A DNA stretch of 64,000 bases, from NCBI RefSeq assembly GCF_041146795.1, contig NC_135184.1, forward strand, positions 2,753,967 to 2,817,966, written 5' to 3'. Origin of the DNA: Maylandia zebra (lineage: Eukaryota > Chordata > Actinopteri > Cichliformes > Cichlidae). The number at the start of each line of letters is the position of its first letter. Position 1 is the stretch's first letter. Position numbers and translations under genes: made by a program. The notes beneath the pieces were generated by a model. That model was not told where the DNA came from. It did no database searches and worked only from the letters and a program-made list of their open reading frames with translations. This document shows, in pieces, positions 44,501-55,137 of this stretch.

Positions 44501-47500
44501 ACTTAATTATTCCTCTGCTTTTTATTATAAATATTTAAAGACAAAAATCATCCTGATGTAAAAGCTTTATGAGCTCACACCAAAACCTAACGATAGACAG
44601 GCTCAGCCACACCTCTGATCCTCTGATAAATGTCATAAATGCCACCTAACAGGTTGACTCTGACTGAATCCTGAGTCATTGCTGTGCTAAATCTTCAGTG
44701 ATGTGCAATAAACAACAAATGCAATGAGGACTGCTGCGTGCGTGGTGGAGGAGGTGGAGTCGTGCAGAGGTGTATTTTAAAAGCTCCTTTAAATGAAGCT
44801 AATAAAAACAGCTTTATCAAAATTACCCAGCGAGTAGCAGGAGGGGAATCACTGAGGCAGGAAAGACAGATTTATAAACAGTGACACTCAAAGAAGCTGT
44901 TACACTGCAGAGAGTTTATTGGTTGTATTTGTTCAGACCTACGTTCCTCCTCAGCTCCAGCATCATAGTTTTCTTGAGAAGAATCTATTATTACCTCACT
45001 GTAGCTTCTCAGAAAGAGGAAGAAAGTTCAACCACAGGAGACAATGAGTTCACATCATGTTTAGCATCTAAAGATGGTAAATGGACTGATTCTTATATCG
45101 CTTTCTACTCAAAGCACTGTATACAACAGAGGTAGATTAACAAAATATGGACATTAAAAACAGGGATAATTGGATTGAAATGCAACAGCTGGTCACTAAT
45201 ATGACTAAATGAACCATAAAGTGCTGGATGAAGAAATCGTTATATGAATCGAAATTTGTTATATGAACTTTTAGAGTCTCTGTTCTGTTCCCAAGAAATA
45301 TCTAAAAGAAAACTAAAACTCTTTCTGTGCTCGACGTCCGCAGAGAGTTTGAGCTGGAGCATCAGAACGGCAGGTGGATGGAGGCTCCAGGGTGCCAGCG
45401 GATCACGCTCAGTCACTGTGACCTGACCTCTGACCTGGGATCAGACTCTGACTACAACATCCGGGTCAGAGCGCATTGCGGCTCGCAGCGCTCCGCCTGG
45501 ACCAAACTCAGACCTCCCTTCAATAGGAGACAAAGTAAGACAAGAGCTGACAGCTACGTCTGTTTTACGGCTGATGTTCGGTGTGTTTATGGATGTTTGT
45601 CTTCAGCTGAGACGTATCGTCAGGCAGGAAGAGAAAAGTCAGGCACTAAAGGAAAGAAAGAGGCCTTGGTTTTAAAATATCTGATAGATAGTAAATGTGC
45701 AGAAAAGTCCATTTGAATTTTTGAATTTTTAAATATGTGAGACTTACTTTGAAGAGCCCACGTGATCCTGTGAACCTGGCCAAGAAAAAAACATTTTCTA
45801 ATAGAAATAATAAAGAGTGATTCCTGTGTGCAGCCAAGCTGTCGGTACCAAAGATGACAGTGATGTCAGCAGGCGACGCCATCCAGGTGTCGTTTGAGAC
45901 TCTTCCTCTGACGTCAACCGTCGATGTGACCGTTTGGAAAAAAGGCGAAAAGCTGCAGGTCGTTATCTGATCTCCTTTTCTCTTTATTTCTAGTTCATGT
46001 TTTCATTCTTGCGTTTGCTCCTTTCTTTTATTTTCCTTGATTATTTATTTTCGTTGAGATTGTGATTCCTTTCCTTGTTTCTGTTTTCTTTTTTCTTTCC
46101 GCCTGTCCTTCCATTTCTTTTAATCCACCTTTATTCTCACGTTTTCATGTTTTCTCCCCACACTCTTGCTTTTTGTCCCCTTTTCTTACACTGTTTCTTT
46201 TTTCGTGTCTCCTCCTTTCTGACTTAATTTAATGACACAGTTTAAGCTTTGTTTTTTATGCATTTGCTGTATTCTTTGTTTCATTGTTTAAAATTAAAAA
46301 AAAAACTCACATTTTCGTTATTTTGATCTCTTTTAGGCTGTCGTGTACTCGATGCCTGCTGAGGAAGAGGTGCTGCACATCGCCGCCCTGCAGGAGGGAG
46401 CAGTGTACTGCGTCACAGCGCAGACTGTGCTGAACTCAGGGTTTCGCAGCAACAGCACTGACACCCAGTGTGTGTCCATCATAGGTACAGGCGTAAACAC
46501 ACACACACACACACTTACTTTCCTAAAATGTTTTAACTTTGAACATGTTTCTAAATTACAATAAAATCTGTAGGTCATGCTTAAATATCCTTCTAATTTA
46601 AAATGTATTTCATAAAATATTTTCTTAGTTTCAGAGATGTTTCTCTTTTCATAATACCTGGTAGTTCATTGAAGTTAAAACCTTCATCACTTTGCAAAAA
46701 AGCATTTAATAAAAGTCTTCCCTTTCCCAAAAGAAATCCAAATTTTAAAAAACATTCACAATTTTAGAAAAAGATCTTCACCATCAAAGCCATTCTCTTA
46801 TTCCACATGATCTGCCTATAAAGTCTTTACTTCACAGAAACATCAAGATTTGTGCTTATAATTAAATTAAAATATGGAACCTTCCTCGTTGTCCAGATGA
46901 GGCTTTTCTTAGTTTTGGAAACAGTGGTCCTTGTTTCCTCATCAATTATTCAAAATAATTAAATGTTCAATTAAAAAATATCTGAACATCAAGAAAATGT
47001 GAACATTAGACGCAGAGAAAAAACAATAAAATCCAGAAAGAACCTAAAGAACTAAAAGGTCTGAATCTAATTCTGATCATTGAACAGACATTTTTTAAAG
47101 CCAGCATTTATGCAGTGAACTAAAAGAGCGCTCACTGAGGTTTTGACTCCCGACTCATCTGCAGATCCAGATGCTCCTGCCTGGAAGACGCCAACCACCC
47201 TGACGGTGACGGTCATCATCATGGCGGGACTCCTGTTTGTTTTATTCTGGTCCATCGTTCACTGTCGTCCAGAAACCTGTAAAACACATTTCCATAAAGA
47301 GCCTCTGCCACAGTCTCTGGTCAGTACTACCTCTCATCTACACAGACAGAATACCTGTGGTGTAAAATATCTGAACCAGGAGGTCACAATTTATATCAGC
47401 AAACCTAACAGCAGCAGTACTTTAGCGCACCCTGCTGGTGATACACTCATAATTATTGTTTCTACCGAATATCTGACACCTAAATCATAAATACACATAG

Positions 47501-47733
47501 TAAAGAGTGTTACTGCACGTACTGACTAAGTTTGAGGTTCAGTGTGAAGTAAAATGATCTACTGTTTAGTGAAGTTTTCCATATCTTGGTCTGTTTTTCT
47601 ACAGAGAGGTAATTGGGACATTCAAATCCCAATGAGCCCTCAGGAGAAGGAGCTTTGTGACCAGATGGTGATGGAGCCAAATCAAACCTCATCACAGACT
47701 GATGCTGCACTGATAACCCATCAGGAAGACTAA
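40394..47733 (+). CDS. il20rb: Class II cytokine receptor, IL-20 receptor beta type (CRFB16-like)
   Basis: Coding exons: 40394-40445, 43223-43349, 45344-45534, 45834-45958, 46337-46484, 47165-47319, 47605-47733; 927 bases, 308 residues. Signal peptide MTVSLLLLMMTLLNFTNG, then two fibronectin III domains: D1 with LPAPGSVFMESVDMRHMLRW, YSVQYQGE and YNIRVRAHCGSQRSAW; D2 with VYCVTAQTVLNSGFRS. A membrane helix lies at about 224-247 and the cytoplasmic tail is short (about 60 residues), as in R2-type accessory chains. YSVQYQGEFE and RVRA..GSQRSAW..L..PFNR match human IL20RB. Known role: it pairs with IL20RA or IL22RA1 to bind IL-19/20/24-type cytokines and signal through JAK-STAT. Exon 4 uses a weak donor (GTCGTT). 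A relative such as IL10RB/CRFB4 is less likely. Confidence 0.85.
40635..40729. repeat. (CA)n microsatellite in first receptor intron
   Basis: About 45 CA units with one GA interruption near the 3' end. Confidence 0.95.
41549..41582. repeat. (CAT)n microsatellite
   Basis: Eleven CAT units inside the first intron of the receptor gene. Confidence 0.9.
43550..43870. repeat. Possible dispersed repeat in second receptor intron
   Basis: A GGTTTATTGAGGCAGAGTTT start and a GA-rich, low-complexity body (GGTGGTGAAGATGAAGACTG) suggest a retroposon-derived block read in reverse. No ends or coding frame are clear. Confidence 0.3.
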
Positions 47734-49196
47734 ACCAAGCTGAAACTCACTGAGAATCTACAGCAGGACAACAAGGAAGTAACGTCGTGCTACAGTCCTG
47801 CAGTATAGCTGTTGGAGGGTCACACGGAGCAGCACGCAACATTTGAATGGTCCATTTATGACCCTCTGATCAGAGTTGGAGGTGGAACAAGAAGCCCCTG
47901 TGAGCCCCGACAAAGCTGACAAGTGTCTACATTCCCTGTTGACTTCTCTTCAGAAGAAAAACCTGGGTATTTGTGTGACTTTTAAAGCGCTACGAAGCCC
48001 ACAGAAGGAGGACAGGATTTATTCAAGATTCAAGCAGATCCACAGTGGTAGTAAACAAAGATGTAGGGAAGAATTTACGTTCTGTCTTTGTTCTTAGCTC
48101 TGCCTTTCAGCAACAATGCTATTGAAAGATTTGTGGAAAAAAAATCTTGGGAAATGAAGAGACATTTTAAGTATTACTGTGTAACTGCTGATTGTGAAAC
48201 TGTTAAGCAAATGAACCATCACACTTTGATTGTGAAATGAAGCAGTAATGAATCAAGCAGGGATACAGGCATATTTTCACCGAGTACATTTAAGTATATT
48301 ACTCAAGAAAATATATTTACCAACTAAAGATTACATTCTGTTTGAATTGAACCAGTATGAGCTTCTTACAAAGCCATCAGTCCAGCAGACCAACCACAGG
48401 ATTCACTACGCGTGTCAGTCTGTAAAATTCAGTTCAAAAGTTGTGAGCAACATGCTGCCTACAAATTAAACAAACCATCAGACCTGCAGAAGGAGCTCGG
48501 ACTGACTTCATCAGCTTCTTAATATTTTGGTACTAAGAGTTGTTAATGCTCATTTTAGAGCAAGCTTTACAAATCTGTATTTAAAACACTCTGATGCCAG
48601 ACTCTGTTCTTGTTATCTTACAGTGCTACCTCTTTAGTTCTTTTAGAGTGAAACTACATGTGTTGATTTCTAGCTGGTGCTTTACGTTAACGTCGCCTTT
48701 GTTAACGTGTATAATTAAACTGCAGTGATGTGTACGAGATGCTGTCACATCACTGCTGAAAATGTGCTGTTAGGATGAAGTTATAATTAAAGCACATGCA
48801 GTGTGTCATGTTTTTGAAATAAGCTTGCTGTGACGGAGCAGATATTGTTGGGTTACAGCTAAACACTTACAGATGAGCATTGTTTATTTTCTGTAACCTT
48901 GGACCTGAAGGGTGAGCCATGAAGTCAGGTCAACATTGTCAGGCTTTCGTGGTATTTGCTGGCTCAACAAAACCTGAAACCTCAGTCAGAGAAAACCTGT
49001 ATCAGAGAGGTCACACTCAGTTTCTGTGCTCCAGACTTTCTGCCTTTAGGAGAAACTCTATACCACACTTAGAGCGTGCTGTCGAGTAAACAACCAATGT
49101 GACAGAGATGATTTTAAACAAACGTTGAATGTTGATCTACTCTGGACCGAGTAATGAGCTCAGTGTACTTATTGTGGTCCGTGCATGTGTATGTAA

Positions 49197-49235
<39 letters not shown>

Positions 49236-49262
49236 TTCAATGAGGTAAATTCATTGAATAAA
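47734..49262 (+). other. Probable 3' UTR and downstream region of il20rb-like gene
   Basis: No further exon is seen after the stop at 47731-47733. An AATAAA occurs at 49257-49262 and ATTAAA-type signals near 48711 and 48786. A (GA)n run lies at 49199-49233. The transcript end is uncertain. Confidence 0.35.
49199..49233. repeat. (GA)n microsatellite
   Basis: About 17 GA units. Confidence 0.9.
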
Positions 49263-49614
49263 CGTGTTTGTGGATTATCAGCCTTTAAATCTTTTTACTA
49301 GGTGTTCTGTGTTCTGCGCCTCTTGTTTTTGCTGTACTGGAGTTGTGATGGGTTTTAGCCTCCCTGCAGTCTGAATTGGATGGATGTGTGGATATGACAC
49401 ATTTTTGTTAAGGCCATGATAATATTTACTGTTTTAGGAAAAAAAGAAATTAGATTGTGAGAAGCGTCTTCAGAGAGCTTCATTATTGCACTGTATAACC
49501 TATGAGGAAACTTACAGCAGGGCAATAGCCCATGTCAGGTATTATCATTGGAAACACTCTAGAAGATGAGTATTTATAGTTTTGCTTTGTCGTAAATTTG
49601 TGAAAATTGAATTA

Positions 49615-49850
49615 TTGAAGTGAAGTGGAGAGAGAGAGACCCAAATGCAGGCACTGGCTTATGTGCAATGAGTGAGCTTTACTTACACGTGGTGTACACA
49701 CAATACAACAGGTATGCACAGACACGAGCTTAACACTATCAGACATGGCAACAGAGAGGGAACACAGAGACACAGAACAGAAAGAGCTCAAAACACAAAA
49801 CCTGAGAAGTAGAAATACTAGGACAGAAACCAAAATATTAACAGTGACTG
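49615..49850. repeat. Retroposon-like fragment
   Basis: GAGACCCAAATGCAGGC, then AGCTTTACTTACACG and an A/G-rich body, resemble common fish retroelement ends read in reverse. It shares the GACCCAAA...GCA theme with the complement of the block at 52975-53550. Family not determined. Confidence 0.35.
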
Positions 49851-50460
49851 TTTGTCACCTGTTTATAACTCGAGTTACCATCTTTTCTACACTGACTGCA
49901 GTACAGAGTGAGTGAGATGCCAATCTGTGCAATGAAGGATCACGACAGACAGCAGCTTATGTGCTCTCAAGTTTATCAAAGTTTATTATTTAATGATGTC
50001 ACCATCATTCAGCAGGCTATTACAAGAATAGACATAACATGTAACTCAGAATAAAAATCTCTTATATCAATGATATTTGCATTTTATGACATAAAAACAT
50101 TAAGCAGGTTTAAAACATGGAGAACAGTGTGTGTGTGTCAGGCATTATAAACAGTTAAGAGGGAATAAAATAATTGAATGAAGAAATAAAACAGTTATGT
50201 TGTGATCAGTGTTGTATGTTATTTAGGTTTTATGTTGTCTAAAGTGATGTAAAAAATGATAAAGCATTAAACTGTAAAAAAAAACAAAAAAACATAGAAA
50301 ACATAGAAAAACAAAAGAATTGCACAAGTGGTAAAACCTTAAATTACTTAATATTGTTGTTGCTGGCTGAGATTTAATGCCTCCAAATATTTGATGCTAC
50401 TTCTGTCTTTATTTATCTTATTTTATTTGTGAATTGTCAAAGATGTAGCATCAAGAATGT

Positions 50461-50781
50461 TTAATTAAATTTCTCCACGTGAGCCATGAGCTCTGCTTTT
50501 TCCTTCATGGACGTCAGAGACTGAACTCGTTGCTTCCAGCCTGGTTTAGCCTCAGATTTCTCTCCTTCAATAAGCACGTCGATGTGTTCTAGAGTGGACA
50601 GAGGGTTTGGCTTCAGTGCTATCTCTTTGAGTCTGTTCAGACACTCTGCAGATCTCTCCACCAGTTTCACCACCTCAGCCTGCAAACAGTCGTACTCAGC
50701 ATTCAGTTTGTCAACCAGTGCTTGAACAGTCATCTTCTCTCCTTTGGCCTTCAAGTACTTTTTTCTCAGCTCCTTTATTGT
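50461..50781 (-). pseudogene. C-terminal remainder of GTPase copy 1 beyond the in-frame stop
   Basis: This stretch continues the frame of the GTPase at 50782-52110 after its TGA. It encodes TIKELRKKYLKAKGEK and a coiled-coil tail matching residues 436-540 of the second copy, then its own stop. It would be translated only by read-through or if the stop is polymorphic. Confidence 0.7.
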
Positions 50782-52110
50782 TCATTTCTCTTTAACTTCT
50801 TTATACACCCATTTGTACTTCTGATTATAACGTACATTCCAGATGCATTTCCCTGGGCACTCTGTACAGTATCCGTCTGGCCCCATTGCTGCACAGCCAC
50901 GTTTATCTGCATCATTTGCTGTCTGGCAAGGGTAGTGACAGGTGTAATGACACTGCTTGCAATTAGTGATGTAGTTTCCAGGATTCGAAATATCCTCCGG
51001 AACAGGGATTTTAACAGAAACTTCAAACTCAAAGCTTTCATTTCTGCTGATCTCTGCCTTGCAGTTTTTAATTTTTTCCCTCGTCTCTTTTATCTCCTCA
51101 AGCTTGGCTAACCCAAGTTTCACCTGCACCTGCAGATTCTCAACTGAAATCTCGAGCTGCTTTCTTTCTCTGAGGACTTCCTTTGTCAGTGTCAAGCTTT
51201 TAGTTTCTATTTTATTCAGAGCAGCAAAAAACTTCTTTATACTTTTCGTCCCCATCTTCCAAAACATCTGATTGAAGTCCTCTTCATCATCATCATTATC
51301 ATTGTCATCATCATCATTCATGCTTTCTGCCACAGCTGGTTTGTTGTTTATAAACAGCGCTGAGTTATTGAATTTGAAGTGAACCGGCAGCCCGTCTTTT
51401 GTTTTAGGACATGGGACTCCTGCAGCATTGATCGCCTCGAGAACTGATGGTCGCTGACCGTCTGCAAATGTCACCACAATGCTGATGTTTTCTGCCACAT
51501 CTTTGCCAAAGATTGAGAGCACTGAATCAAACACATATTTCTGTGTTGGTGTGAGTCGTGCTAAAGCAGCCTGAGCTACAAAACACACAGCATCGATTTC
51601 ACTGACACCATGTGAGGAAGTGAAGAGAATACGTAGCTGCTCTGTGATCTCTCTGTCTCTTTCTATGCCTCTTGTATCTCCAAAGCCTGGAGTGTCCACA
51701 ATGATCAGAGAGAACGGGATTTGAAATCCCTCCTGGTGGTTGATTTTGTACACAGTGACTTCAGAGGTCTGACTGTGAGCTTGTGATGTTGACTGAGTTT
51801 CATTCACCAAGTTAAAGTGATATGGATCCTCCCATTTAACACCTAAAATGTAATTGATCATCCCGTTGATGAGAGTTGTCTTCCCAGCACCGGTTGCGCC
51901 CATAAGCATTATGGTGCGATTAGGCTTACTGGACTCTTCTCCAATACTGAATCTCTTGCATCCATCGACATTGAATGTCATGTTCTTTTCCAGGTGAATC
52001 ATATAAACAGGGAGAAACCCTGGTGGTGTTTCAAGTGGTTTGCTGACTTTTATTTTAACAGCATCTGAAAGCTTTATGGAGCCTCCTTCTTCTTTAAAAA
52101 ACCCAGACAT
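50782..52110 (-). CDS. P-loop GTPase with Cys-rich domain, copy 1 (truncated at 442 residues)
   Basis: Intronless frame starting at 52110. It has a G1 loop GATGAGKT, a G3 motif DTPGFGDTRG and a G4-like TFADG, of the septin/AIG1 (TRAFAC) kind, then an Asp-rich insert, a coiled coil and a Cys-rich segment (NCKQCHYTCHYPC ... CTECPGKC). It ends at TGA (50784-50782), where copy 2 has AGA (AAA TGA ACA here, AAA AGA ACA there). About 106 codons of homologous tail follow. Fish have many such uncharacterised GTPases; an immune role is often guessed from AIG1/GIMAP resemblance, but nothing here shows it. It may be a shortened working gene or an early pseudogene. Confidence 0.75.
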   Translation of the reverse strand: MSGFFKEEGGSIKLSDAVKIKVSKPLETPPGFLPVYMIHLEKNMTFNVDGCKRFSIGEESSKPNRTIMLMGATGAGKTTLINGMINYILGVKWEDPYHFNLVNETQSTSQAHSQTSEVTVYKINHQEGFQIPFSLIIVDTPGFGDTRGIERDREITEQLRILFTSSHGVSEIDAVCFVAQAALARLTPTQKYVFDSVLSIFGKDVAENISIVVTFADGQRPSVLEAINAAGVPCPKTKDGLPVHFKFNNSALFINNKPAVAESMNDDDDNDNDDDEEDFNQMFWKMGTKSIKKFFAALNKIETKSLTLTKEVLRERKQLEISVENLQVQVKLGLAKLEEIKETREKIKNCKAEISRNESFEFEVSVKIPVPEDISNPGNYITNCKQCHYTCHYPCQTANDADKRGCAAMGPDGYCTECPGKCIWNVRYNQKYKWVYKEVKEK

Positions 52111-52424
52111 TTCCTGTTGTGTTGTATATTATTTTGTGAACTTAATGAAAAAGTTAGTTTTTCTAGTTCTAAAAAAGCAAATATTTGAAATTATGTGCAG
52201 TCAACTTAATGTCTTCTGAGGTGTTTTTTCTATTATCAAACTGTTCTCCCACTAGGAGCTCAGTCTGAGTGGAGTTTTTTTTCTCCTGCTCTTACCTCAT
52301 GTTATGTATTTTCGTTGTTTTTTTCCTATCAGCCGACCTTTCTGACATGTCTCCCCATGTTTTTGTAAAGTTGGTCAGAAGGTTCCTTTGTAAGTGCGCA
52401 TGCGCCAGTAGCGTGCTGCCTGCT

Positions 52425-52472
52425 GTAACCCTAATTTCCTTCGGGATTAATAAAGTATTCTGATTCTGATTC
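52425..52472 (+). repeat. Retroposon 3' tail (GGGATTAATAAAGTATTCTG)
   Basis: CTTCGGGATTAATAAAGTAT followed by repeated CTGATT is the usual tail of teleost LINEs. Only the end is visible. Confidence 0.6.
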
Positions 52473-52565
52473 AAACTGTTGACTGGTAGTGGATATCTAT
52501 TTGTTTTTGCTGAGATTACTTGTAGATGCACACACACTTTGATCTCAGCTGTGTGTGGTGGTAAA

Positions 52566-52566
<1 letters not shown>

Positions 52567-52638
<72 letters not shown>
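52567..52638. repeat. (CA)n microsatellite
   Basis: About 36 CA units upstream of GTPase copy 1. Confidence 0.95.
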
Positions 52639-52640
<2 letters not shown>

Positions 52641-52836
52641 TTTGCAGTATTCAAATTATTCAAATTTGAGGAAAATGCAAACTATCTGTGCAGAAACATC
52701 TAGAATACAACGATTAGATTAAAAATGACAAAGGGACACCAATATTTGGATACTTAGTACAAATAATATTATAAATATTAAATGTTTTCATAAATTAAAA
52801 TGAATATATCTAAATGAAACAAACATAAAACAAAAG

Positions 52837-52856
52837 ACACACACACACACACACAC

Positions 52857-52903
<47 letters not shown>
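52837..52903. repeat. Compound (CA)n-(TA)n microsatellite
   Basis: CA units change to about 20 TA units, ending ATACATATA. Confidence 0.9.
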
Positions 52904-52908
<5 letters not shown>

Positions 52909-52974
52909 ACAAAAAAGAGCTCAGTGAACATGAACTTACTGTGAAGTGCACCTTTTATCAGAAAGAAAGATGTG

Positions 52975-53550
52975 GGCCCAGTATTCTTAGTTTCTTGTAT
53001 TTTTTGTATTTCGTTCCTTATTTAGGCCATGTTTCCTGAGTTGTCCTGTTGTGTTGTTCCCTAAGTGTTTTCCTTTCGTGACTCTTACCCCCTGTGTGCC
53101 CCTCTTTGTGTTTATTCCATGTTTCCCCTGCCCGTTATGGCTATGTTCTTCCTGTGCTCTCTCTCTCCCCTCCTGTCTGAACCCCCGTGTACTTCCTGTT
53201 TTACTTGGTGACTCCCGCGCCTGTATACGTCATGTTATGTTCACCCCGCCCTGTCTCGTTATGGTTATCAGTGTCACCTGTGTTCCCCATGTGCTCCCAC
53301 TTCCCTCGTTAACCCTCTGTGTATTTATGTCTGTGTCTCCCTCAGTTCTGTGTCGCGTTCTCCCTCATGCTGTGTGGATCTCCCTGTGTCTCTCTGCGAG
53401 TGTTTAGTTTCTTGTTCCCAGTTTAGTTTTGTATGTCCTACGATCTGCCTCTCCAGCATTAAAGCTGTGATTTTTTTGAGTTCATCCCCTGAGTCTGTGA
53501 GTTTGCATTTTTGGGTCCTCATCCTGCCTGCCACACAGCGATCCATGACA
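52975..53550 (+). repeat. Retroelement-derived repeat, possibly a solo LTR
   Basis: A pyrimidine-rich block with CCAGCATTAAAGCTGTGATT near its 3' part and a terminus GATCCATGACA resembles common teleost retroelement ends. No coding sequence is attached. The 5' border is unclear, and it looks old and broken. Confidence 0.35.
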
Positions 53551-53559
53551 TTTAATGTG

Positions 53560-55130
53560 GCAAACAGGCGCACGGCCCTCCCCCACCCACATACAGGCTT
53601 AGCCATGCTGCAGCAAAATATAAAGGAAGTTAGCTGTAGATGACATAAAGTAGTTTTCAAACTAAACTAATAATAATGAAAGATATTGAAAGTTAAAAAT
53701 GAATTATTTTAATTTACATTTTGTTATGCATTAGTCTTCCATTTTAGTACATTTTGAAAAATAAAATTTGACAGATTTTTTTCTTTGTTTTCTCCTCTCT
53801 CTCTTTGTGTGTGTGTTTGTGTGTTTTTTTGCCCTGGGTACAGGAAGAAGAACGTATGGTGGAAGTGAACAGGACAGCGACCGTGTAAACAAGTATGAAT
53901 TCTCAGAGGTCCTCCGCACCCTCATTCACAGCAAAGCTGAAAGTGAAAGAAGAGCTGCTGCAGGAGAATTGCGCCTGATGCCTACATGAGCTTCAGATGA
54001 ACACAAAGGGTCTTCATGACCAACAATCACATGTGAAATTTAGACAAATATAATGCCAAATAAAACTGGAGTAAACTCATTTATTCCAGAATGTATACAC
54101 TAAATGATGTTTTCCATAGGCCCAAGAACAGCACACAGCACAAGATCTGTACAATTACTGTTTCTAAATTGTTTCATAAATACTGCTCACATCAATGCAC
54201 TTACAGTAGCCGCAGTAAAACCAAGAGGAAAATAATTCAAGTTTATATTCAATGGACCAAAACGTAATGACTTGGATATGGAGTTGGTTTCATGTTGATC
54301 TATGACTTCATCTAGTACTTACCAGGTGAGGTAAATGAGGTAAATACAATCTCATATGAGTAACATGACCTTTTAAAGAACTAAGCCGAAATGCAGAAGT
54401 AGTGTTTCAGGAAAAACTTCCTTAGACAGCATTCTGACTTTTCTGTATGACTTTCAACAAAAATAATTTGGTGCACAAGTTTGATTCATTTGGGCTTTTT
54501 CTAATTTCTTAACATTTGATTTGCTGTAAAATGACAATCATAACTTTCAGCAGTGATTAGGTGAAGATCCAGTAGGTGAAGGAGTGAATTTTTAATGTGG
54601 GTGGACGGAGGACAGATGTCTTAGCTAACAACACAAACATCACAACAATACAAACGTAGTTATAGTTTGACATTTATTGATGCATCCATCATTCACCACA
54701 ACAGACGTGAATGCTATCATGGACAAAAACATAATGAAGCTCATAAAATGATTTTATATATTAGTAACATTCACATTTGCACAAATGTGACTTTGCACTA
54801 TATTTATCTTTTTTTTATCCCAAATTTAATTTGAAGAGTTAAGGTTAGAAAATTAATTATTACAATTTAGTTCAATGTAAACAAAACAGATTAAGAAATG
54901 ATATTGAAATAAACCCAAAGCTGAGAGTAGTGTGTGTCAAGCAGAGTGTGGAGAAGAGCAGAACAAGTTCAACCAGAAAATAAAAACTCATTTTTGTCAT
55001 TGTGCTGTGTTTACATCTTAAATTACTTGCAGTAGTACAGCCAAGTGGTGAAGCACGCACTTACATTGCAAAACAAGTTCAAACTGAACTGTGGTGAAGT
55101 CGTTCTCTGACTCTGGACGAGTTGCCTTGT
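53560..55130. other. Spacer between the two GTPase copies
   Basis: No supported gene. A plus-strand open segment at about 53842-53989 follows an acceptor-like GGGTACAG but has no partner exon. The remainder is AT-rich. Confidence 0.4.
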
Positions 55131-55137
55131 TGACTTG

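Noticed and set aside
53842-53989. Possible terminal exon (reads RRTYGGSEQDSDRVNKYEF and onward) after an acceptor-like TACAG
   Set aside because: No partner exon, no recognised domain, and surrounding sequence is repeat-rich; kept only as a weak possibility.
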